A stretch of 11,646 bases of DNA from a bacterium (GTDB lineage Bacteria; Latescibacterota; UBA2968; UBA8231). The position numbers and the translations under genes are program-made. This document shows positions 1 through 6,011 of this stretch, one piece after another. The notes beneath the pieces are model-generated. The model saw nothing but the letters and a program-made list of their open reading frames with translations, was not told where the DNA came from and did not search any database. Position 1 is the stretch's first letter. The number at the start of each line of letters is the position of its first letter. Location: the NCBI GenBank assembly GCA_027593305.1, contig JAQCJA010000105.1, positions 1 through 11,646 on the forward strand. Reading direction: 5' to 3'.

Positions 1-1
1 G

Positions 2-541
2 GAGACCATGTTCTCCGCCCGCGAGGCAGCGATCGCCGTCGATGTCGCCAGGCAGTTCGGACTGCCCATCGGTGTCAGTCTGACCTACAAGTTCACCCAG
101 GATCGCAAGACCGGAGAAATCGTCTACAAGACGGACTGGGGACACTCGCCAACAGGCGCCGTCGACATCCTCGCGTCGGGCCAGCACAGCGACGGCACCG
201 ACCTGCTCCCCTTCATACAGCTCTTCGGGCTCAACTGCGGCGCCGAGTCGACCCGTGAGGATCACTCGGGCATGGCCTACGCCATCCAAGGCACGCGGCA
301 GACGGCAGCGGCCCTGGCCGCGCACGGACACCAGGGCATGCGGTTGGCAGCCTACCCCAATGCGGGCCTGCCGAAGATGAACCGCAAGACCATGGAGACC
401 TATTACCTCCAGGGCCCCGAGGTCATGGCTGCCGGTCTCGATGATCTGCGCGGCGCCGGCGCCTGGCTCATTGGTGGCTGTTGCGGCACGAGTCCGGCCC
501 ACATCCGCGCCTTCCGTCTTGGACTCGACGGTCCGCGATGA
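2..541 (+). CDS. Homocysteine S-methyltransferase family protein, 5'-truncated by window edge
   Basis: The protein is the C-terminal part of the Pfam homocysteine S-methyltransferase fold (BHMT/MmuM/MetH N-terminal type). Enzymes of this family move a methyl group from a donor such as betaine, S-methylmethionine or a methyl-corrinoid to homocysteine, giving methionine in the cytoplasm. The two zinc-ligand motifs are visible: GLNC (Cys codon at 235-237) and GGCCGT near the end (Cys codons at 479-484). The frame stays open to the left edge, with E-T before the ATG at 8; that ATG corresponds to the family's ETM stretch in the middle of the barrel, so it is not the true start and the N-terminal half lies outside the window. 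The stop overlaps the next gene's ATG (ATGA at 538-541), so the two are translationally coupled. The methyl donor cannot be told from this fragment. Confidence 0.88.
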   Translation, partial: ETMFSAREAAIAVDVARQFGLPIGVSLTYKFTQDRKTGEIVYKTDWGHSPTGAVDILASGQHSDGTDLLPFIQLFGLNCGAESTREDHSGMAYAIQGTRQTAAALAAHGHQGMRLAAYPNAGLPKMNRKTMETYYLQGPEVMAAGLDDLRGAGAWLIGGCCGTSPAHIRAFRLGLDGPR

Positions 542-1269
542 CGGACATCCGCCTCAAAGAGGCCCAGTTGCAGCAGTACCGGGAGCAGGGCTTCCTCACG
601 GTCAGGTCCGCATTCGACCGCGAGCAGGCCGCAGCGATGATCACGCATTACATGACGCTGCGCGCCGAGGGGCCGAAACCCGGCGACACGGGCGGAACCA
701 GTGACCAGCCCCATGACACCAATCATCAGTATCCCCGCATGATCAACATGCACGAGTGGGACCCGGCTTCGGACGGGTGGGCTCGGCGACCGGATCTGCT
801 CGCCGCCACAGCAGCGCTGATCGATGATACCCCCGTCCTGCGACAGACCATGCTCTACTTCAAGCCCCCGGGAGGGCGCGGCCAGGGCCTGCATCAGGAT
901 GAGCAGTACATCTGCCAGGACCCGTTGCTGGGCCTGTGGATCGCTCTCGATCCGGCGGACGACGACGTGGGGCAGATGGTTGTCGTGCCCGGTTCACATC
1001 AGCATGGCCTGCTGCCGGTGGAACCGGCCGACACGGCGTTCTCCTTCACCGGTGGCCAGACGAAGATGCCCGCCGGTGCCATCGCTGTCGGTGTCGACAT
1101 GGCGCCTGGTGATGCGTTGTTCTTCGATGGCCGCATCATTCATGGCTCCTACCCGAACCGGACCACGGACCGCTGGCGACGCAGCTTCATCTGCCATTAC
1201 GTGGGGGCTCACAGCAAGACCTTCGAGCCGGCGCCGGGCACACATATGTCGCACCTGAGCCATGCCTGA
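538..1269 (+). CDS. Phytanoyl-CoA dioxygenase (PhyH) family Fe(II)/2-oxoglutarate oxygenase
   Basis: A 243-residue protein of the PhyH family, which are non-haem iron oxygenases that hydroxylate or oxidatively demethylate small molecules using 2-oxoglutarate and O2. The facial triad can be read: H119-x-D121 in the LHQDEQY segment and the distal H202 in IIHGSYPNR, followed about ten residues later by R212, the expected 2-oxoglutarate anchor. The VVVPGSH segment between them is typical of the family. The length fits a complete short PhyH enzyme. I chose the ATG at 538 over an in-frame ATG at 481 because it gives the ATGA overlap with the upstream gene, and because the longer version would add 19 unconserved-looking, Arg/Pro-rich residues. 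The gene sits between a homocysteine methyltransferase and a CvfC-like small gene, so a role in methylated-substrate metabolism is possible. The substrate is unknown; this family is expanded and mostly uncharacterised in environmental bacteria. Confidence 0.9.
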   Translation: MTDIRLKEAQLQQYREQGFLTVRSAFDREQAAAMITHYMTLRAEGPKPGDTGGTSDQPHDTNHQYPRMINMHEWDPASDGWARRPDLLAATAALIDDTPVLRQTMLYFKPPGGRGQGLHQDEQYICQDPLLGLWIALDPADDDVGQMVVVPGSHQHGLLPVEPADTAFSFTGGQTKMPAGAIAVGVDMAPGDALFFDGRIIHGSYPNRTTDRWRRSFICHYVGAHSKTFEPAPGTHMSHLSHA

Positions 1270-1531
1270 CTACCAGGTGCTGTACTGGCGCACCATTCCT
1301 GCCCAGGCTCGGGTCTTTGATGGGCGACGCCCCCTGTCCCGACAACTACCGCCCCGGTTCCAGGCTACCATCGACAGTGTCGCCATGGCGGAAGGCCTTG
1401 CGGGCACCGACGACTACCTGGCGCAATGGCAGTGGACCGAGAGACGCCAGCGTGACGGTGACCCGCCCCAACTGCTCGATACCATTGTCCAGGAGTTGAT
1501 CGACGAGTACGATCGCACCCAACGATCCTGA
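1262..1531 (+). CDS. Small CvfC-type 'virulence factor' domain protein
   Basis: An 89-residue soluble protein with no signal peptide or membrane segment. Its pattern (YWRTIPAQ near residue 8, GRRPLSRQLPPRFQ at about 21-34, AID-like TIDSVAM at about 36-42, then GTDDYLAQW) matches from memory the small Pfam family called virulence factor, named after the C-terminal domain of Staphylococcus aureus CvfC. Most members are free-standing proteins of about this size in non-pathogens, and the biochemical role is unknown, so the family name should not be taken as evidence of virulence. Its ATG overlaps the end of the PhyH gene by 8 bases and has no clear Shine-Dalgarno sequence, so it probably depends on coupled translation. 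As I recall, in alphaproteobacteria this family often lies beside methyltetrahydrofolate/corrinoid methyl-transfer genes, which agrees with the methyltransferase two genes upstream here. The family assignment is fairly sure; the function is not. Confidence 0.7.
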   Translation: MPDYQVLYWRTIPAQARVFDGRRPLSRQLPPRFQATIDSVAMAEGLAGTDDYLAQWQWTERRQRDGDPPQLLDTIVQELIDEYDRTQRS

Positions 1532-1569
1532 ACAAGATCCCGAACACGCCCTTCCTCCGCCCAACCCAC

Positions 1570-1573
1570 AGGA
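1570..1573 (+). promoter_or_regulatory. Shine-Dalgarno of mnmG
   Basis: AGGA lies 3 bases before the ATG at 1577. The spacing is tight. It supports this start over internal ones, because the FAD-binding beta strand begins only ten residues later. The 45 bases between the previous stop and this gene show no convincing promoter or hairpin. Confidence 0.45.
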
Positions 1574-1576
1574 AAC

Positions 1577-3472
1577 ATGACAACGACCCATCCGAAGACA
1601 TTTGATGTCATCGTCGTTGGCGGTGGTCACGCCGGCACCGAAGCCGCCCTGGCGGCGGCCCGCATGGGTGGCAGCACATTGTTGTTGACGATGAATCTCG
1701 ACACCATCGGCCAGATGTCGTGCAATCCTGCCATTGGTGGCATCGGCAAGGGCCACATGGTAAAGGAGATCGATGCCCTGGGTGGTGAGATGGCGATCAA
1801 CACCGATCGCGCCGGCATTCAGTACCGTCGACTGAACATGCGTCGCGGGCCAGCGGTGCGCGCCTGCCGCGCCCAGTGTGACAAGAAGGTCTATCAGTTT
1901 GAACTGAAGTTCGCCTGCGAGGCGCAACCGGGGCTCGAGATCCGCCAGGGCATGATGGAGAGCCTCATCGTCGACCATGGAGTCGTGGGCGGCATTGGCA
2001 TCAAGGGCGGCATGCTCTTCAGAAGCCGCACCGTGATCCTGACGACGGGGACGTTCCTGCGGGGCAAGATCCACGTGGGTGATTTTTCCTACGCCGCCGG
2101 CCGCGCCGGTGAGACCTCCGCCGAACTGGCCTCGGTGGGGCTTGTCGCCCTCGGTTTTGAGATCGGCCGCATGAAGACGGGTACACCACCACGAGTCAAT
2201 GGGCGTTCCATCGATTTCTCGGCCATGGAGGAGCAACCCGGCGACGATCCGCCGCGCACCTTCTCCTACGCCCACGATCGACCGCTGCTGCCGCAGCGCT
2301 CGTGCTACATCACCTATACCAATGAGGTGACCCATGACCTCATCCGCGACAACCTGCAACGCTCAGCAATGTATTCCGGTCGCATCGAAGGCATCGGGCC
2401 GCGCTACTGCCCGTCCATCGAGGACAAGATCGTCCGCTTTGCTGACAAGGACCGGCACCAGATTTTCGTCGAACCTGAGGGCCTGCGCACACACGAGTTC
2501 TACATCAACGGCCTGTCCATGAGCCTGCCCGAGGACATCCAGGAACCGATCCTGCGGACCCTACCCGGGCTGGAGCGCGCCGAAATCATGCGCCCCGCCT
2601 ATGCCGTGGAATACGACTACGCCGACCCGACGCAACTGCACGCGTGGCTGGAAACGAAGCGAGTTGCGGGGCTGTTCTTTGCCGGTCAGATCAATGGCAC
2701 CACCGGATATGAAGAAGCCGGCGCCCAGGGACTGATGGCCGGTATCAACGCCGTGCGTTGTGGCCGTGGGGAGGACCCCTTCATCCTGGATCGATCCCAG
2801 GCCTACATCGGTGTGCTCATCGATGATCTGGTGACCAAGGGCACCAGCGAGCCCTACCGGATCTTCACTTCTCGTGCCGAGTATCGCCTGCTGCTGCGGG
2901 AGGACAACGCCGATGAACGTCTGATGGCCTACGGCCGGGAATTCGGTATGGTAACCGATGACATCTGGGCAAAATTCGGCCACAAGCAGGCCCAGGTGAC
3001 GGCTGAACTGGCCCGTCTGCACGAGCAACGCCTGCCCCCGGGTGAGGCTCTCAACGAGCTGCTCGGCAAGCGTGGCACGACACCCGTGCGGGAATCCACC
3101 CTGCTCATCGAGTTGCTGCGGCGACCGGAACTCGACTACGCCGATATCGCCGCCATTGCCCCACCTCTGCAAGCCCTGACGGCCGACGCGGCGGAGCGGG
3201 TCGAGGCGACGACCAAGTACGCCGGCTATATAGATCGCCAGACGCAGGAGGTGGAACGATTCCAGCGCATGGAGTCCCACGTCATCCCCGGTGACTTCGA
3301 CTACGCCACGGAGGCCAAACCGCTGTCGGTGGAAGCGCGGCAGAAGCTCGCCCGCCTGACGCCCCACACCCTGGGCCAGGCATCGCGGATCTCCGGCGTA
3401 TCTCCGGCGGACATCTCCGCCTTGATGGTGTTGCTACACGCCCGACGCCGCGACGTGCGCAGCGACTCTTGA
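1577..3472 (+). CDS. mnmG: tRNA uridine-5-carboxymethylaminomethyl(34) synthesis enzyme MnmG (GidA)
   Basis: A 631-residue FAD protein, full length compared with E. coli MnmG (629). With MnmE it installs the (carboxymethyl)aminomethyl group at C5 of wobble uridine 34 in several tRNAs, using methylene-tetrahydrofolate, FAD and NADH. Visible landmarks are the Rossmann motif VVGGGHAGTEAA at about 13-24, QMSCNPAIGGIGKGH with the conserved C49, the TGTPPR segment near 207, RYCPSIEDK with the catalytic-type C278, GLFFAGQINGTTGYEEA near 370, FTSRAEYRLLLREDNAD near 435, and the C-terminal YAGYI and LGQASRISGVSPADIS segments used for tRNA/MnmE contacts. No frameshift or missing residue was seen. It is not followed by rsmG (gidB), its usual partner in many genomes; instead its TGA overlaps the TTG start of a transporter fragment. 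The assignment is very secure. Confidence 0.98.
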   Translation: MTTTHPKTFDVIVVGGGHAGTEAALAAARMGGSTLLLTMNLDTIGQMSCNPAIGGIGKGHMVKEIDALGGEMAINTDRAGIQYRRLNMRRGPAVRACRAQCDKKVYQFELKFACEAQPGLEIRQGMMESLIVDHGVVGGIGIKGGMLFRSRTVILTTGTFLRGKIHVGDFSYAAGRAGETSAELASVGLVALGFEIGRMKTGTPPRVNGRSIDFSAMEEQPGDDPPRTFSYAHDRPLLPQRSCYITYTNEVTHDLIRDNLQRSAMYSGRIEGIGPRYCPSIEDKIVRFADKDRHQIFVEPEGLRTHEFYINGLSMSLPEDIQEPILRTLPGLERAEIMRPAYAVEYDYADPTQLHAWLETKRVAGLFFAGQINGTTGYEEAGAQGLMAGINAVRCGRGEDPFILDRSQAYIGVLIDDLVTKGTSEPYRIFTSRAEYRLLLREDNADERLMAYGREFGMVTDDIWAKFGHKQAQVTAELARLHEQRLPPGEALNELLGKRGTTPVRESTLLIELLRRPELDYADIAAIAPPLQALTADAAERVEATTKYAGYIDRQTQEVERFQRMESHVIPGDFDYATEAKPLSVEARQKLARLTPHTLGQASRISGVSPADISALMVLLHARRRDVRSDS

Positions 3473-3855
3473 GCCCACGCTCCGTGGCCGTGCGGCTGTC
3501 GGCCATGTACTTCCCGCAGTTCGCCGTGTTCGGTGCGCAGACGATCCTGCTGGCCGGGCACATTGGCTTCACGTTCTTCTCCATGGGCAGCATCGTGGCC
3601 GTCGAAGCCCTGGCGCCGCGCCAACGACGGGCCAGCGCCCAAGGCCTGCTGGTTTTCGTCAACTCCGGCCTCGGCGCTCTTGCCGGCCACTGGCTGACGG
3701 GTTCCGCATACGATCACTTCGAATTGGCGGATGGTGCCCACGATTGGAGCGGCATCTTCCTGATTCCCGCCCTCGGTTGCCTGCTGGCATGCGTGCTGCT
3801 TGTCATCCTGCCTCGCCATGGACGTGCCGCCCACACAGTACCGCGCCAGCTTTGA
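3469..3855 (+). CDS. C-terminal fragment of a NupG-like MFS transporter (likely pseudogene)
   Basis: A 128-residue membrane protein whose sequence matches only the last third of MFS transporters of the nucleoside:H+ symporter (NupG) type. The segment GHIGFTFF...VEALAP, then RASAQG at residues 54-59 and the following loop to HDWSGIFLIPA, aligns with E. coli NupG's region of DFFN...EKEVSP, RASAQG and TDWQTVWLIFA near its C-terminus. Hydrophobic stretches lie at about 12-46, 58-78 and 93-115, giving three or perhaps four helices instead of twelve. A full transporter would be about 400-420 residues, so roughly two thirds is missing at the 5' side. The frame opens with a TTG that overlaps the mnmG stop (TTGA, 3469-3472); GTG at 3484 or ATG at 3505 are alternatives. 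The frame itself is intact, so expression by readthrough of the mnmG transcript is possible, but transport activity is not expected. A less likely reading is helix 1 joined to helices 10-12 by an in-frame deletion. Confidence 0.75.
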   Translation: MSPRSVAVRLSAMYFPQFAVFGAQTILLAGHIGFTFFSMGSIVAVEALAPRQRRASAQGLLVFVNSGLGALAGHWLTGSAYDHFELADGAHDWSGIFLIPALGCLLACVLLVILPRHGRAAHTVPRQL

Positions 3856-3890
3856 CCGGAATTGCCGCCGTGTCGCACTTGTGTAACCTC

Positions 3891-3894
3891 AGGA
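3891..3894 (+). promoter_or_regulatory. Shine-Dalgarno fixing the start of the exported protein at 3900
   Basis: AGGA with 5 bases to the ATG at 3900. The frame is open upstream to an ATG at 3744, but that extension overlaps the transporter fragment. The ATG at 3900 is followed directly by a signal-peptide-like segment, so it is the better start. Confidence 0.5.
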
Positions 3895-3899
3895 TCTCT

Positions 3900-4814
3900 A
3901 TGCTGAATCGACCGCTCATTGTTGCCAACTGGATCTGCCTGTGCATGGTGCCAGCTCTGTGTGTCGACGTCGCCGCACACGTGGGTGACCGGATCATCCC
4001 GATCTACGAGGTCCCCAGCAGCGACATTCCCCAGATCGACGACTTCTCCCTCTTCGAGTGGGAGAACATCGTCCCGGAGCCATCGCTGGAGAGTCAGGAC
4101 TTCTCGTCGTTGCAGATCGGCAGCCCCAGTTCAGATGACCTGGCCACACGGATCTATCTGGCCTGGAACATGGCCACGCAGCGCCTGTACATGGGGATGC
4201 AGCAGACCGATGACTTCTACATCAACGAGTACGCCGGTGGTGATCCACCCAACTTCTTCGGTGCGGACTACGTCGAGTTCTTTGTGGATGGGGATCATTC
4301 CGGCGGCCAGTACGCCTGTGGGCCACCCGACGGCACACCGGAACAGGTCAAGCTCTACGTCGGTGCGCAGGCGCAGCGTTATGCCGTCATCGCCGAGGCA
4401 CCGGATGCCATCGTCTTTGGCTTCGAGGGCTTTGCCAATGGCTGGGCCAGTCTGCCCCCGTGGGCGGATGTGCGGATTCGTCAGATCGGCGTCGAGCCAA
4501 CCGAAACGCAGTTGGAGCTCTTCACAACGCCGTGGGACAACCTGAACTGGAACGGCCCCGACGTGTCCGTGCGCAGCGTGCTGCAGGCGCACAACATCAT
4601 CGGCCTGCAGATCGGCATCATCGATCACGATGCCTCCGGCTCCGGCGGCATCCGTTTCTCCATATCCTCCCTGCTGGAACGTCCGCCGCTGGTATGCTTT
4701 GCGGAGAACTTTGTTGATGCCCGGCTCGTGCCCTGCGAGCGGGGCGACTGCACTCAGGCCCGCGATTCATCCGTACGAGCTGATTCCTGGGGCCGCATCA
4801 AGGCAGGCATGTAG
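3900..4814 (+). CDS. Exported DOMON/CBM9-like protein of unknown function
   Basis: A 304-residue protein. Residues 1 to about 26 form a signal peptide (short basic start, hydrophobic core IVANWICLCMVPALCV, then AAH). The mature part reads like a beta-sandwich ligand-binding domain: RIYLAWN...RLYMGMQQTDDFYINEY and then DYVEFFVDGDHSGGQY. This pattern (a beta strand ending in a D-D pair, followed by an acidic VEFFVDGD strand) also occurs in DOMON/CBM9-type domains and is paralleled in the CBM9-like protein at 10102-11226 (DNDFEVFIDPD). Four cysteines follow (one in YACGPP, three near the end in VCFAEN and PCERGDC), compatible with disulphides outside the cytoplasm. The chain ends in SWGRIKAGM, a tail I suspect is shared with other exported proteins of this lineage. 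I do not recognise a named family. A role in binding or sensing extracellular carbohydrate is inferred from the fold resemblance and from the LacI operon next door. Confidence 0.75.
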   Translation: MLNRPLIVANWICLCMVPALCVDVAAHVGDRIIPIYEVPSSDIPQIDDFSLFEWENIVPEPSLESQDFSSLQIGSPSSDDLATRIYLAWNMATQRLYMGMQQTDDFYINEYAGGDPPNFFGADYVEFFVDGDHSGGQYACGPPDGTPEQVKLYVGAQAQRYAVIAEAPDAIVFGFEGFANGWASLPPWADVRIRQIGVEPTETQLELFTTPWDNLNWNGPDVSVRSVLQAHNIIGLQIGIIDHDASGSGGIRFSISSLLERPPLVCFAENFVDARLVPCERGDCTQARDSSVRADSWGRIKAGM

Positions 4815-4867
4815 CCAGGACTGGGCGAACTGATACACCCGGATCCGGATGCTCTCAGCCCCGGGGG

Positions 4868-4896
4868 TTGACGCATTCGACACAGATGACCATCAT
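4868..4896 (+). promoter_or_regulatory. Sigma-70-like promoter of the lacI-type/aldo-keto reductase operon
   Basis: TTGACG at 4868-4873 (5 of 6 with the -35 consensus), then 17 bases, then CATCAT at 4891-4896 (4 of 6 with the -10). Transcription would start near 4903, just before the palindrome at 4906-4926, leaving a leader of about 60 bases. The stretch is clearly more AT-rich than its surroundings. The prediction is by eye only. Confidence 0.5.
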
Positions 4897-4905
4897 ACGG
4901 GCAGA

Positions 4906-4926
4906 ATTGATGAAACTTTCAGCAAT
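4906..4926. promoter_or_regulatory. Probable LacI-family operator (21-bp palindrome)
   Basis: Half-sites ATTGATGAAA (4906-4915) and TTTCAGCAAT (4917-4926) are inverted repeats around a central C at 4916, matching at 9 of 10 positions. The inner core is TGAAA-C-TTTCA. LacI/GalR-family operators commonly read TGAAA..TTTCA around a central CG, so this resembles such a site with an odd-length centre. A further half-site-like stretch, GTTTTCATC, follows at 4928-4936. The position just downstream of the predicted transcription start and upstream of the LacI-type gene at 4964 suggests negative autoregulation by blocking the promoter. Confidence 0.6.
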
Positions 4927-4963
4927 AGTTTTCATCCCATCTTTATTCTGACGGATCTGGCCC

Positions 4964-6010
4964 TTGAGCACCCGTAAGGTCACTCTCCGAGACGTCGCAG
5001 GCCGTGCCGAGGTGTCCATCTCCACCGTCAGCATGGTCCTGAACAATAAGGCCCAGGATGGCAACGTTCGAATCAGTGATCGGACGATCCAGAAGGTCCG
5101 CCAGATCGCCCGGGACGTGGGGTATCTGACTCATCGACGCCAACTCGTTGGCCTCATACTGACATGGTTGCGTGACGGCACGGAAACGCCCATGATCCAC
5201 AGCATGATCGAGAAGCTGCGGGAAACCGACGGTCTCCATCTGGCCATGGGACCGACGACTCGAGCCGACATCAAAGCCGAGTTCGAGCAACTGCACATGG
5301 CCGACCGGCAGGGCTTCGATGGCCTCATCATGGAACCCAGCTTCGCCCTGCTTGATCAACTCAACCTGAAGCCGGGGCTGCGATCCAGCTGGAAGAACCT
5401 CGTCTTCATCCATCGGTATCCAACGGCGGGGGTCCCGTGTGTAACCATCGACCACCGTCGCTGTGGTGAAATGGCGGGACGCCATCTGCTGAAACACGGT
5501 CATCGTCGGATTGCCTTCCTCGAAGGCCACTGTGAGGCAGTCCCGCTCTCCTGTGAACCGGCACGGGAACGGCAGATCCTGCAGCATCGACTCGAGGGCT
5601 TCCGCCAGGCCCTTTCTGGAGATGGCGTCGAGTGCCGGGTCTTTCCGGGAGTGCACGATCTGCTGCAACAACAGCAGGACCTTACCGCCGTGTACTGCGC
5701 TCATCCCCGGGGTTCCACGGCGCTGCTGAATGAATGCTGGCATCGTGGCGTGCGCATGCCTGAAGAGTTGTCGATTGTCGGCCAGGACGACGAGCCCGCC
5801 AAACAGACGGCCAGGCCTGCCATAACGACCATCGATGTCCGCCCCGCGGAAGTCGGCGCACGGGCGGCAGGCATGGTGCAGGACCTTATGGAAGGGCGCA
5901 CTCCCCCCAGCGTGGTCCTGCAACCGACCGTGATATCTCGCGACAGTGTCGCCCGCATCTGCAAGCCCGGCATTTCAGGCTTGCACAGCTTGCACACCAA
6001 CGGAGGGTGA
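4964..6010 (+). CDS. LacI/GalR-family transcriptional regulator
   Basis: A 348-residue repressor-type protein. The N-terminal helix-turn-helix is clear: VTLRDVAGRAEVSISTVSMV at about 6-25, followed by the LNN turn and a hinge region (DRTIQKVRQIARDVGYLTHRR) to about residue 58. The rest is a periplasmic-binding-protein-like ligand domain: VGLIL near 62, DGLIMEPS near 120, VTIDHRRCGEMAGRHLLKHGHRRIAFLEG at about 163-190, and ELSIVGQDDEP with TTIDVRPAEVGARAAGM towards the end. Such proteins bind a sugar or sugar derivative and release DNA, or less often bind it with a co-repressor. The start is a TTG at 4964, four codons before the conserved VTLRDVA; no better start is available. It is followed after one base by the aldo/keto reductase ATG, so the two form one operon behind the promoter and palindrome at 4868-4926. 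The ligand is unknown. Confidence 0.93.
   Translation: MSTRKVTLRDVAGRAEVSISTVSMVLNNKAQDGNVRISDRTIQKVRQIARDVGYLTHRRQLVGLILTWLRDGTETPMIHSMIEKLRETDGLHLAMGPTTRADIKAEFEQLHMADRQGFDGLIMEPSFALLDQLNLKPGLRSSWKNLVFIHRYPTAGVPCVTIDHRRCGEMAGRHLLKHGHRRIAFLEGHCEAVPLSCEPARERQILQHRLEGFRQALSGDGVECRVFPGVHDLLQQQQDLTAVYCAHPRGSTALLNECWHRGVRMPEELSIVGQDDEPAKQTARPAITTIDVRPAEVGARAAGMVQDLMEGRTPPSVVLQPTVISRDSVARICKPGISGLHSLHTNGG
6002..6007 (+). promoter_or_regulatory. Strong Shine-Dalgarno of the aldo/keto reductase
   Basis: GGAGGG, 4 bases before the ATG at 6012, lies inside the last codons of the regulator gene. It selects this ATG over an upstream in-frame ATG at 5946 that would overlap the regulator by more than 60 bases. 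Confidence 0.75.
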
Positions 6011-6011
6011 A

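Noticed and set aside
481..537. N-terminal extension of the PhyH-family gene from an upstream ATG
   Set aside because: It would overlap the methyltransferase's conserved GGCC end by about 60 bases and adds unconserved-looking residues. The ATG at 538 gives the standard ATGA coupling.
1346..2359. Long minus-strand open frame (337 codons) opposite mnmG
   Set aside because: It lies wholly antisense to a certain gene. Its translation is His/Gly/Ala-rich with no recognisable domain, as expected from a GC-rich shadow frame.
4839..4848. CCGGATCCGG palindrome after the exported protein gene
   Set aside because: It has no loop and no T-run, so it cannot form a usable terminator hairpin. A 10-bp GC palindrome is unremarkable in this base composition.
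4943..5923. Minus-strand open frame (326 codons) opposite the LacI-type gene
   Set aside because: It is antisense to a clear helix-turn-helix regulator and has no recognisable domain or start signals.
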